DNA of 64,000 nucleotides, taken from Callipepla californica brunnescens. Its lineage: Eukaryota; Chordata; Aves; Galliformes; Odontophoridae. The translations under genes were made by a program, and so were the position numbers. The notes under the pieces are model-generated. The model had not been told where the DNA came from and made no database searches. It saw nothing but the letters and a program-made list of their open reading frames with translations. The stretch lies in assembly GCA_023055505.1 (NCBI GenBank), contig JALIRH010000098.1:1302001-1366000 (forward strand), given 5' to 3'. This document shows positions 59,315 through 64,000 of this stretch, in pieces (the first letter of the stretch is position 1; every line of letters begins with the position of its first letter).

Positions 59315-59850
59315 CTTCCTTACGGTCTTTTTTGTAGATGGGAGTCACATCGGCAAGCCTCCAATCTTGTGGGACCTCTCCAGATGACCAGGAATGCTGA
59401 TAGATGACAGAAAGCGGCTTGGCAATCACCTCTGCCAGCTCCCTCAGCACCCTTGGTTGGATCCCATCTGGTCCCATGGACTTGCGGCAGTTCAGATGGA
59501 GGAGCAGGTCTCTGACTGTCTCTGCTAGGATCACAGGGGGTGTATGATGCGCTTCGTCCCAGACTTCCAGGTCAGGGCAAAAAGTATCCTGAGTTAACTG
59601 ATCTGTCTATTAAAGAGAGACGTGAAGAAGGCATTGAGAACCTCAGCCTTTTCCTTATCCTCTGTGGTTCCATTCCCTGCCGCATCAAGTAAAGGAGAGA
59701 AATTCTCCTTAGTTCTTTTACTGTTCATATATTTGTAAAAGGATTTTTTGCTCTGCTTTACTGCAGTAGCCAGTCTAAGTTGGAGCTGGGCTTTTGCATT
59801 TCTAATTTCCTGCCTGTATTGGAGGGGAGCAGAGGCTTGCTTTAAATGTG
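59315..59850 (-). mobile_element. CR1 LINE reverse-transcriptase fragment
   Basis: On the minus strand the frame ending near 59289 reads GPDGIQPRVLRELAEVIAKP, then DWRLADVTPIYKKDRKE, characteristic of CR1 non-LTR retrotransposon RT. More CR1-like sequence, with stops, extends to about 59850. CR1 is the dominant LINE of birds. The fragment is cut by the ERVL LTR at its 3' side. Confidence 0.88.
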
Positions 59851-60008
59851 GAGTAAGGAAGGAAAGGATGGAGAAGGATCTTGTGAACTGAGGTGGGAAG
59901 TGGGTATTTAGTCATTGGAAAGCCATTTTGAACTTTTACTACCTGAACGCTGTACATTTTGGGTTAGTCTTCCTTAACTTTCTGTTGGACTTCTTGTTTT
60001 TCAATCAG
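59851..60008 (+). other. Intron-like flank 5' of the XPO1-like exons
   Basis: AT-rich DNA ending in a pyrimidine-rich acceptor (CTTGTTTTTCAATCAG, 59993-60008). Earlier XPO1 exons are not seen. CR1 and retroviral DNA occupy the position where they would lie. Confidence 0.55.
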
Positions 60009-60143
60009 GTGCATCCGTTCTGTGGAGCAGTAGGATACGTGGTTGGGGCGCAGACAGACCGGACTGTACAGGAGCATCTGATAGAAAAACACATGCTGCT
60101 CCCTAATCCAGTATAGGACTGCAGAATTCGGCAGGCAACAAAA
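60009..60143 (+). pseudogene. XPO1: XPO1-like exon 1 of 4, with nonsense codon
   Basis: XPO1 (CRM1) is the nuclear export receptor for leucine-rich export signals, built of HEAT repeats. This 135-bp exon (45 codons) reads VHPFCGAVGYVVGAQTDRTV, then QEHLIEKHMLLPNPV, a TAG stop, and DCRIRQATK. The human protein has close to the same sequence with tryptophan at the stop (from memory, GAQTDQTVQEHLIEKYMLLP). The donor is GTCAGA instead of GTAAGA or GTGAGT, so it may be weak. The nonsense codon suggests this copy is a pseudogene or that transcripts start downstream. Confidence 0.85.
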
Positions 60144-60455
60144 GTCAGACGGTACATTTTGTGTATTCAACTAAAGTAAAAGTGCTGAATGTTTGTTGTT
60201 ATTCCATTTTTTTTAATCTGTGGAATGAAGTGAACTTGGCTGTGCTGAACTTTTATAAAGCAATGGTTGATCTGGCAGTAGAAGTGTTGAAGGAGACCTA
60301 AACAACTGAGACTGGTTTAAATCCAGTTGAAGAACTTGACAGAACATGCTTTAACACAGCGTGTAAGATAAACACGTGAAAGTGACCGTTTTTGTATGAG
60401 AAGATAAATGGCGTTTTCATTGACTGACTGGAGTTAGCTCAGTTCTTTTCCACAG
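60144..60455 (+). other. Intron between XPO1-like exons 1 and 2
   Basis: AT-rich, no recognised repeat or gene. It ends with the acceptor GTTCTTTTCCACAG. Confidence 0.7.
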
Positions 60456-60639
60456 AATGTTGATGTTCTGAAGGATCCTGAAGCCGTTACGCAGCTTGGT
60501 AGCATTCTGAAAAGCAGCGTAAGGGCATGGAAAGCAGCTGGCCGCCCCTTTGTGATTCAGCTGGGAAGAATTGATTTAGATATGCTGAATATGTCCAAGT
60601 GCCCAAGTGAAAACATGTCTGCAGCTCTTGAGGCTGACG
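60456..60639 (+). pseudogene. XPO1: XPO1-like exon 2 of 4
   Basis: A 184-bp exon with an AG acceptor and GTAAGA donor. The frame reads NVDVLKDPEAVTQLGSILKS, then GRPFVIQLGRIDLDMLNMSK, then CPSENMSAALEADG, a near-colinear match to the same XPO1 segment in the next HEAT repeats. Differences are frequent and some are radical (tyrosine to aspartate in GRIDLD, leucine to proline in KCPSEN), unlike the normally extremely conserved XPO1. It splices in phase to exon 3. Confidence 0.9.
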
Positions 60640-62037
60640 GTAAGAAATTGCACGTCCTTCCTAACAGCGGGATGGGCAGTGCACGTGATCAGGTTGTGAA
60701 TTTGCTGGGCTTATCTCATTGCGTGTCTGTTGGTGGTGGTGGTTTTTGTTGCTTCTTTGTGTGTGCGTTTGGGCAAGAGAATGCCTGAAAATGTGCTTGC
60801 TTAGGTTCTTGTTTTTGTTAGCCAGATGTTTTGTTCAAAGAAACTCTGATTGCGGAAGGAGGAAAGCTCTTCAAGTGTGAGTTTAGGAAGGGTACCGGAG
60901 ACTGCTGACTAATAGCAGTCTTGTGGAGACACAGTTGTAAGTTCTGACTTCATCGTTTTAGATAAGAAAAGACCCTAGGACGTTGGCAGAGTTTTGGTTT
61001 GGTGATATTCTACTACTGAAACAGCTTTCTTACAGAAGTGTAACTTCAGTGAAGGCGCCTCAGATTTGTCACAAACTAGACTGGTAATCACTGAGGAGGA
61101 ATTAGGAGCTACTCGAGTTACCTAACCACTGTTACCTGGAAAAAATTGGGTCTGTGATATCCAAGTAGAATGTGCTGCTGGAGCATCCCTTGAGGAATGA
61201 AGTGACTCGGTTATTGGAGCTGTGTTCTGACAGACTTTCTTACCCATGCAATGAATACACCTTGACGTAGCTTCTCAGAACTTAATGCATTCTTTTGATT
61301 CTGCAGCTCTAATTGCCAGAAGGTGCTTAAAACAAAAAGAAAACACAACGAGAGAAATAGGAAGCAGTTGCTAGGACTTGTAGTGGTGAGATTTTACTCG
61401 AGCAACAGCTATTGAGATGGCACTCGGCTCAGAGTGTGTTCTCACAGTTGTTATCTCTGATGGCAGCAGGAGCAGTTCTGCCTTTGTTTCCCTGGCTGCA
61501 GTCTGGTGAGGTTTTCCTTGGATGTACTGTTATGAGTGTGTGTCTGTGCACTCAGTTAGGGCAAGTTCTACTGACGAGACTTGCATGGACTTGGACGTGA
61601 GAAAATGAAGTAAGAATTAGGCTCCTTGTAGTAAAGACAAGTTGGAACAATTATGTTTGTGACCAAATCAGGAGCGTGCTTTAGAACACTGTATAGGTTG
61701 GTTCTTCTCATCACGCAGTGAGAGCCAGAGGTAAGCATGATCCTGAGAGCTGAAGGAACATTCCCTTCCTTGAAAAAGAAGCTGCAGCATTGTTTCTGAG
61801 TTGTACTGGCAGAGTGTGCTGTCAGCAGTAGCAGTGGAATACTAAATTGCAACTTGGATCCATGGAGCTGAAGTAATGGGAAAATGGTTTTAATCTGCAT
61901 AATATGAACAAGAGATCTTCCTTCTTTGTCATTTGGGTATCAAAATGAAACCTTCTCAATCTTCTGGAAGGAGTTGAGGGGAATCTGTTTGTTGACGCAT
62001 CTTAACCCAGATTCAGTGCAGCTTTGCTACCTTTCAG
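60640..62037 (+). other. Intron between XPO1-like exons 2 and 3 (1.4 kb)
   Basis: Begins GTAAGAAATT and ends TGCTACCTTTCAG. AT-rich unique DNA with no obvious transposon. Short frames on both strands lack protein-like features. Confidence 0.7.
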
Positions 62038-62144
62038 GCGAAGTGGAAACCAAGCAGCCCTTGGTTAGAAGGATGAGGACTGTAAAAAGGGAAAGTTTAG
62101 AACTGATTTCTGGCTGGGTGAGCAGGTCCAACGATCCTCAGATG
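62038..62144 (+). pseudogene. XPO1: XPO1-like exon 3 of 4
   Basis: A 107-bp exon. It completes a split glycine codon and reads EVETKQPLVRRMRTVKRESL, then ELISGWVSRSNDPQM, ending with a GTAAGT donor. It matches the XPO1 segment that directly follows exon 2. Splice sites and frame are intact. Confidence 0.9.
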
Positions 62145-62522
62145 GTAAGTAAATATGGCATCCAAAGAGTTGATAGGACACATTCAGGAGGAACTCTGCT
62201 CTTTTGCTGCAGTGCAGTTAACACTGTTCTGTTCACAAGAACTGGCTTCAGAACTGCAATATCTGCAGGAAGGATGATAAGCTGTGATCATACAGGGGTA
62301 GGCCTGAGCTGTGTTTTGAGTGCTTCAGGTAGTGTCAGCTGAGAGCAGTCCTAAGGGGAAGCAGGAAGGTGTAGGAGAGCCCTCAGGCAAGCACTGCTGG
62401 ATGAACACAGTGTGTGGGAAGCATGTGGGCGTGTAAGTTCATTTTTAGCTTCTTTCCGAACTGCTGTGTGAGGCTTTGTTGGGTAACTGCACTGCTCTAA
62501 GCATGTCTTGCTCTTGATGTAG
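62145..62522 (+). other. Intron between XPO1-like exons 3 and 4
   Basis: 378 bp from GTAAGTAAATATGG to TTGATGTAG. No other feature is seen. Confidence 0.7.
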
Positions 62523-62717
62523 GTTGCTGAAAACTTTGTTCCTCCCTTGTTGGGTGCCGCTCTCATTGACTACCAGAGAAATGTTCCAGCTGCTAGAGAG
62601 CCTGCAGTACTGGGTGCTGTGGCTGTGGCTGTAAAGAAGCTGGGTGGGCACATCGCTGCTGAAATACCTCAGATCTTTGATGCTGTTTTTGAGTGCACGT
62701 TAAATATGATCAAGAAG
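62523..62717 (+). pseudogene. XPO1: XPO1-like exon 4 of 4
   Basis: A 195-bp exon (65 codons) with a TAG acceptor and GTATTT donor. It reads VAENFVPPLLGAALIDYQRN, then VPAAREPAVLGAVAVAVKKL, then GGHIAAEIPQIFDAVFECTL, following exon 3 without a gap in the known XPO1 protein. The next XPO1 exon is not found in the remaining 1.2 kb, so the copy is truncated on this side too, covering roughly residues 650-860 of about 1070. Three of four exons remain open, so it is either a recent pseudogene or part of a diverged paralogue. Confidence 0.9.
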
Positions 62718-63464
62718 GTATTTCTATGTAAATTTTGGATAACGGAAAAAAAAAAGAAAAGGGATTTTATATTCAGGATATTGCAAGAAAGGGGGCAGGG
62801 CGTGTTATGCTATGTAGTTTACATAGCATTATTCTGTTGGGTGGAAATGAAGGTGAGGTTGATGAGCTGTGGCTGTCTGGGTGAATGTCTTGATCTCACT
62901 GACTTAATTTCTTGATCCAGTTCTGGAATTAAATTCAGAGTTGTTTTTCTGTTCCAGGACCTTGGGATGTCGTGGTCCTGGAAGCTGAAGTCTACTTGAA
63001 GTATATTCATACGTCCTTTGAGTAGAAGTATTGATTAGTTCTTGAAGTATTTCTTTCCTGATTTCCGTAGCTGCTAGAGTTTCTGTGTTACGGTTTACAG
63101 CAGGTACTTGCACAATAGATGGGTGCCGTTTTGCAGCAGTGTGAATCAGAAAGTGTATCCCTGTAGTGGCTGGGTGCTTAACCGCTGAGGCCGTCTGTCC
63201 TGTGCCTGTGGAGCAAGTGGTAATTAATGTTGTGCACTGACCAAATGTGGTTCACCCTGCTGACACTGTGTAAGTCCAGCAAATGGTCTTCTCAATCTAT
63301 GGTGGTGAAAGTATGGGGAAAAATGTTGCTGGGAATCTGGGAACTGCATGCTTTGTTTTGTTTTTAGATTTCCTTAAAGCTGAGATCTCCATGGTAAGCC
63401 AGATTTTCTCTCCCAGATTTTCACAGTGAAAAGGCTGTATGGATTCAGGCCTTTTCTGCGACTG
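62718..63464 (+). other. Unique DNA after the last XPO1-like exon
   Basis: Intron-like AT-rich sequence starting GTATTTCTATG. I looked for the following XPO1 exon and did not find it. It ends at about 63465, where telomere-like DNA begins abruptly. Confidence 0.6.
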
Positions 63465-64000
63465 GTTAGGGTTAGGGTTTAGGCTAGGGTTAGGGTCAGC
63501 TTCAGGGTCAGGGTTAGGGCAAGGGTTAGGTTTTGGTGTAGATTTCGGTTTAGGGTAAGGGTTAGGGATAATTTGAGTGTTAGCGTCAGGGACAGAAGTA
63601 GGTGAAGTGTTCATGTTAGGAGTAGCATTAGGGTTAAGTTTAGGGTTAGACTTAGGATTGGATTTGTATGTAGGGTTAGGGGTAGGGTTAGTTTGAGTGT
63701 CAGGGTGAGGTAAGGGGTAGGCCTCGGGTTTGGCTTTGTGTTAAGTAAAGGTTTAGGAATAGTTGTAGGGTTAGTGTTTGGATTAGGATTTGGTTTAATA
63801 TTAGGAACATGTTTTGGGATAGATTTAGGTGAGGGTTGTGGTGATCTGATGCTTTTGGTTAGGTTTAGGGTTGGGCTTCCACTTGGGTTTTGTGGTAGGG
63901 TCTGAGTTTGGGTTAGGGTTAGGGTAGAGTTAGAATTAGGATTTGGGAAATGCTTCGAGTTCTGTTTAGGGTAAGGATTAGTGTTAGATTTAGGGTTTGA
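63465..64000. repeat. TTAGGG-oriented telomere-like DNA at right end
   Basis: GGTTAGGGTTAGGGTTTAGG and degenerate variants. It contains reverse-complement versions of boxes in the left arms of units A-C (TGGTGATCTGATGC near 63840, and GTGTCAGGGTGAGG near 63697 against CCTGACACTCAAAC near 4315). The left and right ends of the window therefore carry the same repeat family in opposite orientation. Confidence 0.9.

Noticed and set aside
1..64000. tRNA, rRNA or other structured RNA genes
   Set aside because: I saw no cloverleaf with A/B boxes, no rRNA segments and no snRNA-like sequence. The only tRNA-related signal is the retroviral primer-binding site at 58734.

Overview
The window looks like avian subtelomeric DNA, most likely chicken or another galliform. 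The evidence is kilobases of TTAGGG/CCCTAA-type repeats, a CR1 LINE fragment, an ERVL-class retrovirus, a second endogenous retrovirus with an alpharetrovirus-like envelope, and exons of two vertebrate genes (SGF29 and XPO1). Nothing prokaryotic is present and I see no gene that is clearly complete. The GC-rich promoter-like islands, G-rich minisatellites and degenerate telomere DNA would suit a microchromosome end, but the chromosome cannot be named from the sequence.

Layout. 1-3225: a 591-bp tandem satellite. 3226-19615: degenerate telomere-like DNA, mostly three tandem copies (A, B, C) of a 5.3-kb unit. Each unit runs from CCCTAA orientation into TTAGGG orientation and ends in a 189-bp retroviral protease fragment. 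19427-23794: a 5'-truncated class II endogenous retrovirus (protease, RT, RNase H, integrase, env, 3' LTR). The three-unit array grew out of its left junction. 23795-25640: a 10-bp minisatellite carrying four CTCF-like sites. 25680-26690: a C-rich minisatellite. 26700-27010: a promoter-like GC-rich island. 27198-27708: three partial copies of the SGF29 terminal exon on the minus strand. 28036-29640: a fourth, variant telomere-like unit (D) interrupted by a solo ERVL LTR with a clean target-site duplication. 29640-39937: degenerate CCCTAA array. 39938-45690: an 8-bp minisatellite with two further LTR-like insertions. 45690-54887: a 12-bp G-rich minisatellite, interrupted at 49741-50600 by a GC-rich island holding the first coding exon of SGF29 on the minus strand. 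54888-59314: a minus-strand ERVL truncated in RNase H, with pol, protease, gag, an unusual membrane-protein frame upstream of gag, a tRNA-Lys1,2-type primer-binding site and a 5' LTR. 59315-59850: CR1. 60009-62717: four consecutive XPO1-like exons, the first carrying a nonsense codon. 63465-64000: TTAGGG-oriented telomere-like DNA, inverted relative to the left side.

How the parts fit. The window is a mosaic built by segmental tandem duplication, retroviral insertion into repeats, and broken host genes. Several events can be dated relative to each other because paralogous repeat copies preserve the pre-insertion sites. SGF29 first and last exons lie on the same strand in the right order but 23 kb apart. 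Repeats fill the gap and I could find no middle exons. A transcript from the 50-kb island in that direction would cross the telomere-like array as UUAGGG-rich RNA. All family assignments are from memory of protein families and by-eye translation; no search was run.
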